From: a virus
Length of the DNA stretch: 55,202 nt
Strand: one strand, 5' to 3'
IMG/VR virus record: IMGVR_UViG_3300041809_002179
Span: 1 to 55,202 of that record
The notes under the pieces were generated by a model that did no database searches, was not told the origin of the DNA, and worked only from the letters and a program-made list of their open reading frames with translations. Below are positions 47,205 to 55,202 of this stretch, piece by piece. Position 1 is the stretch's first letter. Each line of letters opens with the position of its first letter. The translations under genes were made by a program, and so were the position numbers.

Positions 47205-47355
47205 CGCTACACTTAAATACTCCGTAGTGGCGTTACTAAGACGTTACCTTAGTTGGGGTTGATACTCGCTAACACGAGGGTTTGAGAGGTTTTTGAGAGC
47301 CTTTAGTGAAGGGGATGTGTTGGCTCTTCTAGTTTCCCCAACAAGACTGGTAACA
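47205..47355. promoter_or_regulatory. Divergent intergenic region
   Basis: Separates the minus-strand A1-like gene from the plus-strand polyvalent genes. On the minus strand it holds CGGAGTATTTAAG (47214-47221 core). A GCGTTACTAAGACGTTACC near-repeat and an ACACGAGGG stretch lie toward the plus genes. No plus-strand motif equal to AGTATT was seen. Confidence 0.4.
47214..47221 (-). promoter_or_regulatory. AGTATTTA promoter-like motif, minus strand
   Basis: Reads CGGAGTATTTAAG on the minus strand, 37 bases before the TTG start of the A1-like gene. It shares nine bases with the minus-strand copy at 38184. Confidence 0.4.
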
Positions 47356-48483
47356 ATGGAATTCACTGCCCAATTTCTTCAGAGAGCGGATCAAGAAAAA
47401 CGGTCATTCCGGGGATTGCCAATTGTCATAACAGACCCCAGAGGAACGATTCGCGAAGGAGTTGACCCAATGTCAGGCCGGGCTTGGTCTCGCGAAATGA
47501 AGTGCGACTACGGGTATATCCCAGGCACTTCCGCTGCCGGCGATGAAGAGAGTGTGGATGTGTACGTCGGTCCTGATGAAAATTCAGAATTTGTCTATGT
47601 CGTGGAACAGGTGGGGCCGACCGGCGAGTTCGATGAGTATAAATTGATGCTGGGTTTTCCGAATCTAGAAGCTGCCGAGGAAATGTTTGAACAACAGGGG
47701 CCAGAAGAATGGGATGGCCTGGGAGACATTTCTGAAATTCCATTGGAGCATCTATTTGACGCCGTTGAAGAGCACCGGAAGACTGCTGCTGATCCAGATC
47801 TCATAGAGAAGTTCGTGGTACAATATGAGCGCCAACGTGGTGTATACGGCAAGGCCGCCGATGTGGTACGGAAAGAGATTGCCGATGCTTGTGAGAAGAA
47901 AGGTATACGGTGTGCAGTCGTCTCTCGTGCCAAAGAAGTGGATAGTCTCCGTAAGAAACTGGAGAAGCGAAATGCTCTCCGCCCATACGTAGACTTCAAG
48001 GACATTCGAACAGATATCAAAGATTTAGCCGGAGTCCGAGTCGCTCTTTACTTTCCTATTGATCGGGACGGGGTGCGAGACATCATCAAAAAATTATACA
48101 AAATGGCGCGGCCTGTGAAACATTTCCCTGAAGATCGTGGTCCAGAAGATGGTGAAGACTATGAGGCAGACCATTATGCCATCAAGTACGCGGGTTTGAT
48201 TGTAGAGATCCAAGTGGCTTCAGCTTTGATGCTCGCCTGGTCCGAGGTCGCCCACGATTTAGTTTACAAGCCAAGAATGGGCGAAGTGACTCCGGCTGAG
48301 TATCAATTATTGGACGAGCTTAAAGACATTGTGAAGGCGGGTGAGCACACTGTCACCCAGTTGCAAGATTCAGTTATGAGTCGAATCGCTAGCATTCCTT
48401 CGGAAGCGCAGCGCGTGGCCGCTCGGTTGTACGCCACAACCATACTCACTCGTCGCAACGAAATCTTGGCAGGTGGCGTTTAG
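47356..48483 (+). CDS. Pyrophosphatase-like domain fused to RelA/SpoT alarmone-synthetase domain
   Basis: 375 residues from the ATG at 47356; a TTG at 47293 is possible. Residues 20-135 (DPRGTIREGVDPMSGRAWS, DYGYIPGTSAAGDEESVDVY, VEQVGPTGEFDEYKLMLGF) match the inorganic-pyrophosphatase-like domain of phage polyvalent proteins. KTAA at 142-145 forms the linker. Residues 190-330 match RelA_SpoT synthetase: SRAKEVDSLRKKLEKR, DIKDLAGVRVALYFP, ADHYAIKY and VEIQVASALMLAWSEVAHDL. No HD hydrolase or regulatory domain is present, as in small alarmone synthetases. Could make (p)ppGpp or pyrophosphorylate tRNA. Confidence 0.82.
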   Translation: MEFTAQFLQRADQEKRSFRGLPIVITDPRGTIREGVDPMSGRAWSREMKCDYGYIPGTSAAGDEESVDVYVGPDENSEFVYVVEQVGPTGEFDEYKLMLGFPNLEAAEEMFEQQGPEEWDGLGDISEIPLEHLFDAVEEHRKTAADPDLIEKFVVQYERQRGVYGKAADVVRKEIADACEKKGIRCAVVSRAKEVDSLRKKLEKRNALRPYVDFKDIRTDIKDLAGVRVALYFPIDRDGVRDIIKKLYKMARPVKHFPEDRGPEDGEDYEADHYAIKYAGLIVEIQVASALMLAWSEVAHDLVYKPRMGEVTPAEYQLLDELKDIVKAGEHTVTQLQDSVMSRIASIPSEAQRVAARLYATTILTRRNEILAGGV

Positions 48484-48499
48484 AACAGAGGACACCTAA

Positions 48500-49045
48500 A
48501 TGGCGCTGGCTCCCTTCACTAAGATCGTCATCGATAAACGCGAAGAGAGAAAATTTCGCCGTCGTGCTCTCGCGCACTATCCCTATGAGCATATCGAAGC
48601 CTTATGGGGTGAAGTGCGTGGGGACACTGTCTATGTTGTTGCTTTTATGGCTATGGAGCATAGAAGTTCTCTTAAATCTCTCCAGTATGAAGACGCAGAA
48701 TTAGATGAGCATGAAGATGACGCAAAGGATGCACACCTTGAATTTTTAGGTACCATTCATAGTCATCCTGATTGTAACGATAATCGTTTTGGAGATCGGG
48801 ATTTGGCAACTATGCAAGAATCCCAGGAATCAGTTATGGGAATTTTAGCTATTGAAGCCGAAGTGAAGGGCAAAAAGCTCAAGAAGCGCCGGTGCCGGGT
48901 TGCATACTGGCCCTCTACAAGACCGTTGGAAGTTATACGTAAGGAATGGGATGCATCCACTTCTAAAAAGATTAAGCGACCGCGTCGCGCTGGCGTCAAA
49001 CTCAATTACGCCACGGCATCCAGCCGCAAACGCAAGCGCCGATAA
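48500..49045 (+). CDS. JAB/MPN (JAMM) metallopeptidase-like protein
   Basis: 181 residues. EALWGEVRGDTVYVVAF starts the MPN fold and FLGTIHSHPDC with Asp 101 (FGDRD) gives the zinc motif HxHP-x(10)-D; the usual Ser of the motif is Gly here. SVMGILAIEAE follows. The tail is very basic (KRPRRAGVK, SSRKRKRR). JAB peptidases cleave isopeptide or peptide bonds, for example of ubiquitin-like tags. Overlaps the next gene by 95 bases. Confidence 0.75.
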   Translation: MALAPFTKIVIDKREERKFRRRALAHYPYEHIEALWGEVRGDTVYVVAFMAMEHRSSLKSLQYEDAELDEHEDDAKDAHLEFLGTIHSHPDCNDNRFGDRDLATMQESQESVMGILAIEAEVKGKKLKKRRCRVAYWPSTRPLEVIRKEWDASTSKKIKRPRRAGVKLNYATASSRKRKRR

Positions 49046-52000
49046 AATCGCGAAACTTCCCCTCGTCAAGACGGCTCCTTTCATAACGGCGCTGAACAGA
49101 GTCAAGGATCAAATCATCGGCAAGAATCTGGGCAGCTTAGAAATCGCCCAAATCCTTAACAGTGCGCTGTATTCTTACCACATAACATTTGAACCAGGAA
49201 TGGGAAGTGAGTCAGGGCATCCTGACCAAGCTAGGTTTCATATCATCCGGGGTTGGATGGACGACAATTCCAACATTGGCATCGAATATGAAAATGATTT
49301 CTATGAACAATTTGACGACATGAGTGACAACGAGTGGAATGACTTCGTTAAAACTGTGGTCGCGATCATAGCTCACGAGGCCACCCATCGTAATCAGATG
49401 GAGAGCATTAAAGAGAAGTACCAATACGAAACCGGTGCGAATTACCACTACAAAATTGATCAAGCGATACGTAGTTTCGGAGGGGTGCCCACCGACATTT
49501 TCAAATACATGTCCAATCCCCACGAGATCGCTGCGTTTGCTCGCGAGGCCGTTGAAGAGTTGCGTGCCGTGGGGTATTCCGATGAACGCATCTTAGAGAC
49601 TCTTAGAAATCGGGAAGAGCTCAAACACATCGTTGGTGATGCTCACACATTCTGGCGGTATTGGGATTTCTTCGGACCGGGAGATCCAGTCTTCACCAGA
49701 CTTCTGCAACAGATGTACAAAGTGTTGACTAACAAGACGGCTGCTTTGAAAGCTGAAGGTCTGTTACGCCTGCACGACATGATTAAGAACAATCCTAGTC
49801 GCCTTCGCACGCGCGAAACCCATATTGCTGAAGCAGTTTTCGAGCGTCAACAGCCCGCGCTTTATGAGCTCTTGAAGCAGGTCCAAAAGACTACGCGAAA
49901 AGATGAACGCATTCAAGAAATACTAGGGGATACCGTTCTGCCCGCTCTCCAAAAGGCCGACGATCTATTTGCAAAATACAAAGATGGCGATGAATTTCTA
50001 ATCGATCAAGCGTTGACTAAACAGGAACATGCATTGATGACGCTGCACAACATCATAAGGATTTTGAATGAAGTAGAGCAAGACAACAAGACGGCAGCGG
50101 ATGTTCACAACGAAGACAACGGAGGCTTTGAACCCTGGATAGGTGTAGATCTGGACGGTACGTTGGCTGAGGAACAGAAACCCTTCCAGGAATATGGCAT
50201 CGGTGCTCCTGTCCCGGCGATGGTGAAAAAGGTGCAGGACGCAATTGCTTTAGGAGAATTGGTGAAGGTCTTCACCGCCCGCCTAGCAGTACCGGAAACT
50301 CATGATCGGCTCCAGGTTGTAATTCGGGAATGGACTAAGAAGTTTGTTGGTGTGCCTTTGGATTCTACATGCGTCAAGGATCCGGGCATGAAAGAGATCT
50401 GGGACGACCGGGCGCGGCAAGTGGTGAAGGATACCGGCGAGTTTAAGTGCGCTTCTATCAAATTGTATCGGGGGATGTCGCAAGATGAATATCAAAATCT
50501 GTTAAAGACCCACGTCCTTCAGCCCAACCCGCATAATCCTCACAATAATTGCACCCAGGATTTGGAGACTGCGAAATTCTACACTAAGCAGCACGATGAT
50601 CCCGGGGTTGTGGTGGAGTTTTCCGCACCGGTTGATGCTGTGATTGAAGATGAGATCTACAAAGGCGATTACAGGCTGATAAAACCCGTTCCGTTGGAAG
50701 AGATAAAGACCGCTGGTCAAGGTAGAGACATAACACGTCGCCAACACTCGGATCATTCAGAGAACGACATCACCATGACGGATCCGGAACATCCGTTTAC
50801 TGATGAGATGGAGAAAGTCAAAGAGGCCAAAACCGGTCTGCATCCCAATCACAATGTGCAAATAACTCTACCGCCCGCCGCCGTCGCTGAAGTTGCCGGG
50901 GCTTCTAAAAATATTCCCGACGCTGAGCTAGGCATAGATGGACGCGAAGATGATCCGCATATCACTGTTAAATTCGGGGTTAGGGATGACATAGACACTC
51001 TAGCAAATGTAGTTGAGTCTGTTATGCCTTTTAGCGTTACACTTGGGAAATTAAAAGTGTTTCACGCTGAAGGAGAGCAAGTGGCTGTTGTGGCAGAAGC
51101 TCAATCGCCGGAGTTGCCGAAGTTACACAAACTTGTAGACAAGGCTATTGGACATCGGCCTGATGATTGGCCCTACAGCGCCCATGTAACATTGGCTTAT
51201 GTCAAAAAAGAATTCAGCAAGAAGTATGAAGGGTCTGCTTTAGTTGAAGGGCTATCTTTCACCGCTAATTCTGTAACGTTGTCCCGAAAAGGTGGCGAAC
51301 GTACCACTATTCCTCTGGGAAAGAAGACGGCGGCTACAGGCTTATCCGCTATCGTAAAGACTGCATCCATAACTCACAAATGCGCTCGGATGGGTACGTT
51401 GTCGGATTACCAGGCAGCCCTTTCGGATCATTACACTCTAGACCATGCCAAGGGCGGGGTCTACGACTACAGCACAACAACTGCTCTAGGCCCATCGATT
51501 GTCCGACTCATAGCACAACCCGACGGTACGGTAAAGTGGATTCGCCAGTCGGAAGGGAATGTTAAAACTCGTGGCTCCGATTTAGATAAATTCCTGGCAA
51601 CCATGGAGATGAGTGCGGGCTACTTGGAACACCCTCAGACTTACATAAAGGTCAAAGGTAAAACTTTGAGTGTAGATGTGGGGGTCAAAGAACTTGTGTG
51701 GTTCTTAGGTAATCTTCCTGGAGTTAAGACTACAGCATCATGCCAGGGTGAACCGGGTCATTGGAAGGGCGGATACGTAGCGATTCAAGTTGGTGACAAA
51801 ACGGCTGCCAATCTGCAGCACTACCTCTACAGCGATGAAGTGCCGCGAGGAGTGATAAACAGCCAATCCCGTTATTCGGGAGGCATTGCGATTTATTGGA
51901 AGACCGAGAATTACCCGGCTGTTCTGAAAGCCATCAAAGCCTTCTTCCAAAAAGGAGCTACGGCATCCCACAAGACTCCACCGTTCGACGACACACAGTA

Positions 52001-53195
52001 CAACGACCAGGAAGCGACAGAGGGCTCAAATGCCTATGATGCCGTTCACGAACGGGTCAAAGGTGTCTATGAAGACTTCCCGTTGGAAGAACTGTCGCCG
52101 GGGATCTTCAAAGATGCGGCTCTTCATATGGAAATGGATGACCAAGGAGAGAATGACAGCCGTCGTATGTTCCGCTTCTATTCGGGGCCGGGGCAAGACG
52201 TTGGACCGGGAGATGAACTTGGATGGATTGAGGTTCGAATCGAGGGCACTACAGCTTACGTAGACGATGTCTTTTTGAAAAAGACGATGCGCGGGCACGG
52301 TGAAGGCCGGGGTATGTACAGACAGGTCTTTGGTGCACTCAGGCAGCAGGGCATCACGGACGTTCAGACAATGCGTTCCGGTCCCAGCCCAGATGCCCGT
52401 CGTGCTTGGGAGAGTTTGAAGCGGGAATTTCCGATTGAGGAGTTCGCGCCGAATCAATTCCGAGTTCATCTTGCTGCCGCCAGCGATATAAAGGACATCG
52501 ATCGGGAACTTCAACGGGTAGCTTTCGGCACCGTGGTGGCCCTTCCTCTTAAGAATGGCTTGATCCGGGTGATGGACAACCATTACGATGTAATCAAGCC
52601 ACACGATTGCGATCCGGTTGAATTATATATGTGGCTCTTAGAGCAGCCGGATAACGTTGATCTCCAGACATTTAATACCGGGTGGCAGCAGTTCATTGGA
52701 GGAAAGACCGCTGCGACCTATCAAAGCAAGCCCGTGCTGCTGAATCTCGGAGATGGTTACTGGCTGTCCTATGCCAAACATCCGGTGGAAGCAGAATCAA
52801 ACACTTGGTCGGTGCTGTCTGATGAAGACAAACTTTTCAACATGGGAGAAATCACTGTAGATTTTTACAAAGATCTGCCGTTCCCATCCATCAACAGCAT
52901 CCGCCTAAACGACAAGCACCAGGGCAAGGGTCTAGGCCGTCATATCATCCAGGCGTTGGCAAAATTTTACGGCGGCTTGACCTCTGATCCACAACGTAAC
53001 ACGAATGATAATGCCATACGTATGTGGCGTGGCATTCCTGGAGTAGAAGAGGTTCCTTCACCACATAGTAACTTGACTCCCAAAGGCACTTTCTTCGTGC
53101 TGAAATTCGCCAAGGAATACAATCGTTTTCGATATGCTACAGATGCTTCAGGGGATTGGTTGGAGTTAGAGGATGTATCCGATAACGAAGTGTAA
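48951..53195 (+). CDS. Giant polyvalent protein: zincin, HAD, ART-like, 2H phosphoesterase, two GNAT domains
   Basis: 1414 residues from the ATG at 48951 (AAGGA upstream). In order: zincin-like HEATH at 142-146; HAD-type GVDLDGTL near 398-405; LYRGMSQDEY with PVDAVIEDEIY (505-560) resembling ADP-ribosyltransferases; 2H phosphoesterase motifs HITVKF (670) and HVTLAY (745); an unrecognised region with TTASCQGEPGHWKG; GNAT with FLKKTMRGHGEGRG (about 1110); GNAT with LNDKHQGKGLGRH (about 1320). KTA(A/G/P/S) linkers occur at 40, 262, 380, 586, 792, 803, 950 and 1252, mostly between domains. Likely delivered early to act on host factors. Confidence 0.8.
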   Translation: MHPLLKRLSDRVALASNSITPRHPAANASADKIAKLPLVKTAPFITALNRVKDQIIGKNLGSLEIAQILNSALYSYHITFEPGMGSESGHPDQARFHIIRGWMDDNSNIGIEYENDFYEQFDDMSDNEWNDFVKTVVAIIAHEATHRNQMESIKEKYQYETGANYHYKIDQAIRSFGGVPTDIFKYMSNPHEIAAFAREAVEELRAVGYSDERILETLRNREELKHIVGDAHTFWRYWDFFGPGDPVFTRLLQQMYKVLTNKTAALKAEGLLRLHDMIKNNPSRLRTRETHIAEAVFERQQPALYELLKQVQKTTRKDERIQEILGDTVLPALQKADDLFAKYKDGDEFLIDQALTKQEHALMTLHNIIRILNEVEQDNKTAADVHNEDNGGFEPWIGVDLDGTLAEEQKPFQEYGIGAPVPAMVKKVQDAIALGELVKVFTARLAVPETHDRLQVVIREWTKKFVGVPLDSTCVKDPGMKEIWDDRARQVVKDTGEFKCASIKLYRGMSQDEYQNLLKTHVLQPNPHNPHNNCTQDLETAKFYTKQHDDPGVVVEFSAPVDAVIEDEIYKGDYRLIKPVPLEEIKTAGQGRDITRRQHSDHSENDITMTDPEHPFTDEMEKVKEAKTGLHPNHNVQITLPPAAVAEVAGASKNIPDAELGIDGREDDPHITVKFGVRDDIDTLANVVESVMPFSVTLGKLKVFHAEGEQVAVVAEAQSPELPKLHKLVDKAIGHRPDDWPYSAHVTLAYVKKEFSKKYEGSALVEGLSFTANSVTLSRKGGERTTIPLGKKTAATGLSAIVKTASITHKCARMGTLSDYQAALSDHYTLDHAKGGVYDYSTTTALGPSIVRLIAQPDGTVKWIRQSEGNVKTRGSDLDKFLATMEMSAGYLEHPQTYIKVKGKTLSVDVGVKELVWFLGNLPGVKTTASCQGEPGHWKGGYVAIQVGDKTAANLQHYLYSDEVPRGVINSQSRYSGGIAIYWKTENYPAVLKAIKAFFQKGATASHKTPPFDDTQYNDQEATEGSNAYDAVHERVKGVYEDFPLEELSPGIFKDAALHMEMDDQGENDSRRMFRFYSGPGQDVGPGDELGWIEVRIEGTTAYVDDVFLKKTMRGHGEGRGMYRQVFGALRQQGITDVQTMRSGPSPDARRAWESLKREFPIEEFAPNQFRVHLAAASDIKDIDRELQRVAFGTVVALPLKNGLIRVMDNHYDVIKPHDCDPVELYMWLLEQPDNVDLQTFNTGWQQFIGGKTAATYQSKPVLLNLGDGYWLSYAKHPVEAESNTWSVLSDEDKLFNMGEITVDFYKDLPFPSINSIRLNDKHQGKGLGRHIIQALAKFYGGLTSDPQRNTNDNAIRMWRGIPGVEEVPSPHSNLTPKGTFFVLKFAKEYNRFRYATDASGDWLELEDVSDNEV

Positions 53196-53220
53196 CAAGT
53201 AGACTTTCTGTAACTAATAC

Positions 53221-54012
53221 ATGATGTTACAGAACCTTTACGTTTTGTTTGACCCTATAGAACCGGAACATTTTCGCTACGCGGGTTATACGGTTCACAG
53301 AGTTAAACAGCGTTTGAGCGAGCATTTAGAAGAAGCCCGCAGCGGAAGGTGGAACCACACCCACAAAAATCGTTGGGTGAACAAGGTTTTGAGACAAGGT
53401 CGAACGCCCAGTGTCCGTTGGGTGGGTGCTTCTTCCGATCCTGATCAAGCTGAACGTGCTTTGATTAAAAGATTGAAGGAGGAAGGTCATCGACTTACAA
53501 ATGGTACTGAGGGTGGAAAGGGTTGTTTAGGTGCCCGGTGGAAATTAAAACCGGATCAAGTCAAGGCTTTACGAAATAGAAAGTTGAAGCCCGCTACTCC
53601 AACGACTAGACGGAAACGGCGCGATGTTGCGATGGGCAATCAACATTGGAAAGGGAAAGACGGGACTAAACTTGGATTTAATGCACCAGAAGTTAGGGCA
53701 AAACGAAAAGGGAGGAAGCTGTCGGCTGCTCATATTGTTAGTTTGAAAATTGCCTGGGGTAGACGCAAGGCGGCTATCCCGCCAAAACCTCCTAAGGAAC
53801 CAAAACTTCCGGGTATGACAGGGAAACACCACAGCGAAGAGACAAAGCGGCTATGGAGCAAGAGGAGGAAGGGCGTTAAACGTTCGGCAGTTGCCACTCA
53901 ACGCGCTGCTGAGAGTAACCGAGGGAGGACGAGAACGCTGGAGCAACGCATTAGGATTAGTGAAGGTCGTAAGAAGGCTTGGGACAGGGAGAAAAATGTC
54001 GTTCAACAATAA
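53221..54012 (+). CDS. GIY-YIG homing endonuclease with NUMOD3 motifs
   Basis: 263 residues. LYVLFDPIEPEHFRYAGYT with HRVKQRLSEHLEEA is the GIY-YIG nuclease core. The long basic C-terminus contains GMTGKHHSEETKRLWSKRR and similar segments of NUMOD3 type that bind target DNA. It sits between two polyvalent genes and is more basic than either, fitting a free-standing hom element. Overlaps the next gene by 17 bases. Confidence 0.8.
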   Translation: MMLQNLYVLFDPIEPEHFRYAGYTVHRVKQRLSEHLEEARSGRWNHTHKNRWVNKVLRQGRTPSVRWVGASSDPDQAERALIKRLKEEGHRLTNGTEGGKGCLGARWKLKPDQVKALRNRKLKPATPTTRRKRRDVAMGNQHWKGKDGTKLGFNAPEVRAKRKGRKLSAAHIVSLKIAWGRRKAAIPPKPPKEPKLPGMTGKHHSEETKRLWSKRRKGVKRSAVATQRAAESNRGRTRTLEQRIRISEGRKKAWDREKNVVQQ

Positions 54013-55202
54013 TGCGAAGGGAAAGCTGATCGGGCAGGTGTATTTGTTGCATTTTAATATCTCTCCGGGTACAGTGATTCCAAGTTCTCGTCCAGATGCC
54101 TTAACAAAGAAATTCCATGCTCGTCACTATTGTGGTTGGGCAGAAGATTCTGAACGACGCATTCAAGAACATCGTGAGGGTACCGGTGCGCGCCTGATGC
54201 AAGTTCTAAAGCAACGAGGAATCACCTTCCAGGTTGCCCGCATCTGGGATAACGTGGCACGCGGGTTCGAACGCCAACTGAAGAACCAAGGTGGGCTGTC
54301 GCGCCACTGTCCGCTCTGCCGAGCTGAAGGCATCGATCGTGACACGGCTTACAAACAGAAGAAAGAAGTCCAGGTCGCGCCGGAAACTCCGACGGCGGGG
54401 CCGGATTTTGTAGAGGTGGAAAAGACAGCCGGTAGGCCCGTACAAATTCGTCTGGCTGCTGATACTGAAGATTATTCCGCGTATCTGCGTGGATTGATAG
54501 AACGTGATTTGTTTGGTGTAGGCCCGAATAAACCTCTGGGATACATGCCTTTGAGCACGGTCTATCAAGCCGGGGTTAACGCGGATCAGCTTGAAGAACA
54601 ACTTAAATCGAGAGGGCTGAAAGTCTTTCAAGTTCACCAGCATGGCATGGTGCATTCAGGAGCAATTTGGGCCTACGATGAGGCTGCTTTGAATGCTTTG
54701 CTACAGAATAACTTTGAGACTCTTCGGAAGTACAAGTGGCCTGAGCAACCTGCTGCGTTTGTCAAGAATGTTGTCAGAAAATCTGTTGGCAAAGCAGACA
54801 GTCCTGATTTGTATCGGCTCATTGGCCTAGCGTTCTCTGACGCGAGATTTAAGACAGCAGGATGGCGGGAAGCTGTCGGTGAACGTTGGATCTACCATCC
54901 GAACTATGGCGCGTTCTGGATGAGTGGAAAAACAGGCCCACACATACTTCTGATAGAAAAAGCCATGGGGAAAGATATGGCTTTCGGCAAGAAATTTGAC
55001 GAAGTGGATAGAGGCTATGCGGAGATTGACCCAGTCGAAAAGACAGTAACCCTGGAAAGTTTTGACCTTCGCAACAAAGAATTTATTGAGAATGATGTAG
55101 TGGATTTGTACAAGAAGAGATTCCCAAAATACACCATCCTGATTCCGCAAGAATCTGATCCGATGGCGATGGAAAAGGCGATGAATGCCGCTAAGACGGG
55201 GG
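53996..55202 (+). CDS. GIY-YIG-like polyvalent protein, runs off the window
   Basis: At least 402 residues from the ATG at 53996 (GGGAG upstream), open at the right edge. Residues 10-115 (GQVYLLHFNISPG, RHYCGWAEDSERRIQEH, ARLMQVLKQRGITFQ, RHCPLCRAEG) form a GIY-YIG-like domain found in phage polyvalent proteins. EKTAGRP at about 143 and FKTAGWR at about 286 repeat the KTA linker of its neighbours. The middle is helical and winged-helix-like (LSTVYQAGVNADQLEEQLK). The remainder is not recognised. Confidence 0.7.
   Translation, partial: MSFNNNAKGKLIGQVYLLHFNISPGTVIPSSRPDALTKKFHARHYCGWAEDSERRIQEHREGTGARLMQVLKQRGITFQVARIWDNVARGFERQLKNQGGLSRHCPLCRAEGIDRDTAYKQKKEVQVAPETPTAGPDFVEVEKTAGRPVQIRLAADTEDYSAYLRGLIERDLFGVGPNKPLGYMPLSTVYQAGVNADQLEEQLKSRGLKVFQVHQHGMVHSGAIWAYDEAALNALLQNNFETLRKYKWPEQPAAFVKNVVRKSVGKADSPDLYRLIGLAFSDARFKTAGWREAVGERWIYHPNYGAFWMSGKTGPHILLIEKAMGKDMAFGKKFDEVDRGYAEIDPVEKTVTLESFDLRNKEFIENDVVDLYKKRFPKYTILIPQESDPMAMEKAMNAAKTG

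Overview
The window is a stretch of a large double-stranded DNA bacteriophage genome with many accessory genes. The evidence is a collagen-like and beta-helix tail fibre, a phage-type replication and recombination set (DnaB-like helicase, RecA/UvsX-like recombinase, RuvC-like resolvase, SbcC/SbcD-like pair, DnaQ-like exonuclease, HU-like protein), a tRNA array, many small overlapping genes joined by ATGA or TTGA overlaps, and several homing-type endonucleases. No ribosomal protein, rRNA or other housekeeping gene is present. The host cannot be named from sequence alone; the initiator-type tRNA and the strong AGGAGG sites point to a bacterium. The phosphoesterase on the minus strand resembles the phage T5 A1 family, but the rest is not a close T5 relative.

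Layout. 1-2300: end of an unknown gene with a 105-bp tandem duplication, a phosphoesterase and a HhH-GPD glycosylase. 2334-6770: endonuclease VII-like gene, a 1207-residue tail fibre, and behind its stop codon a second copy of the fibre tip domain in another frame. 6935-30853: a dense, co-directional metabolism block: XPD/DinG-like helicase interrupted by an intein in its Walker A motif, DnaB-like helicase, a three-copy 11-bp-spaced repeat, MgtC-like membrane protein, NUDIX, trypsin-like protease, recombination genes, dCMP deaminase, two nucleoside deoxyribosyltransferase-like proteins and a GT31-like glycosyltransferase. 30854-36770: tRNA region with Tyr, four Leu, three Pro, Met and initiator Met tRNAs, one interrupted tRNA-like gene and several strongly folded non-coding stretches. 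A cassette of host-interaction genes (receiver domain, NADAR, SET domain) sits in the middle. 36779-44070: many small zinc-finger proteins, a PRTase fragment abutting a radical-SAM fragment, DUF4326, HNH and a GT-B glycosyltransferase. 37631-38149 and 44057-47177 lie on the minus strand (GNAT, HNH, A1-like). 47356-55202: plus-strand polyvalent proteins: a pyrophosphatase-like plus RelA/SpoT-synthetase protein, a JAB peptidase, a 1414-residue multidomain protein, a GIY-YIG homing endonuclease and an unfinished GIY-YIG-like protein.

The most unusual signals are: (1) the alarmone-synthetase fusion and neighbouring multidomain proteins, whose domains are separated by a recurring Lys-Thr-Ala-(Ala/Gly) linker; (2) the folded RNAs interleaved with tRNAs, including an interrupted tRNA and two tRNAs lacking the usual U33; (3) a recurring AGTATT(G/T)A motif shortly upstream of many starts, on both strands in the transcribed direction, which may be a phage-specific promoter element. 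All functional calls are from reading motifs by eye; no database search was run.
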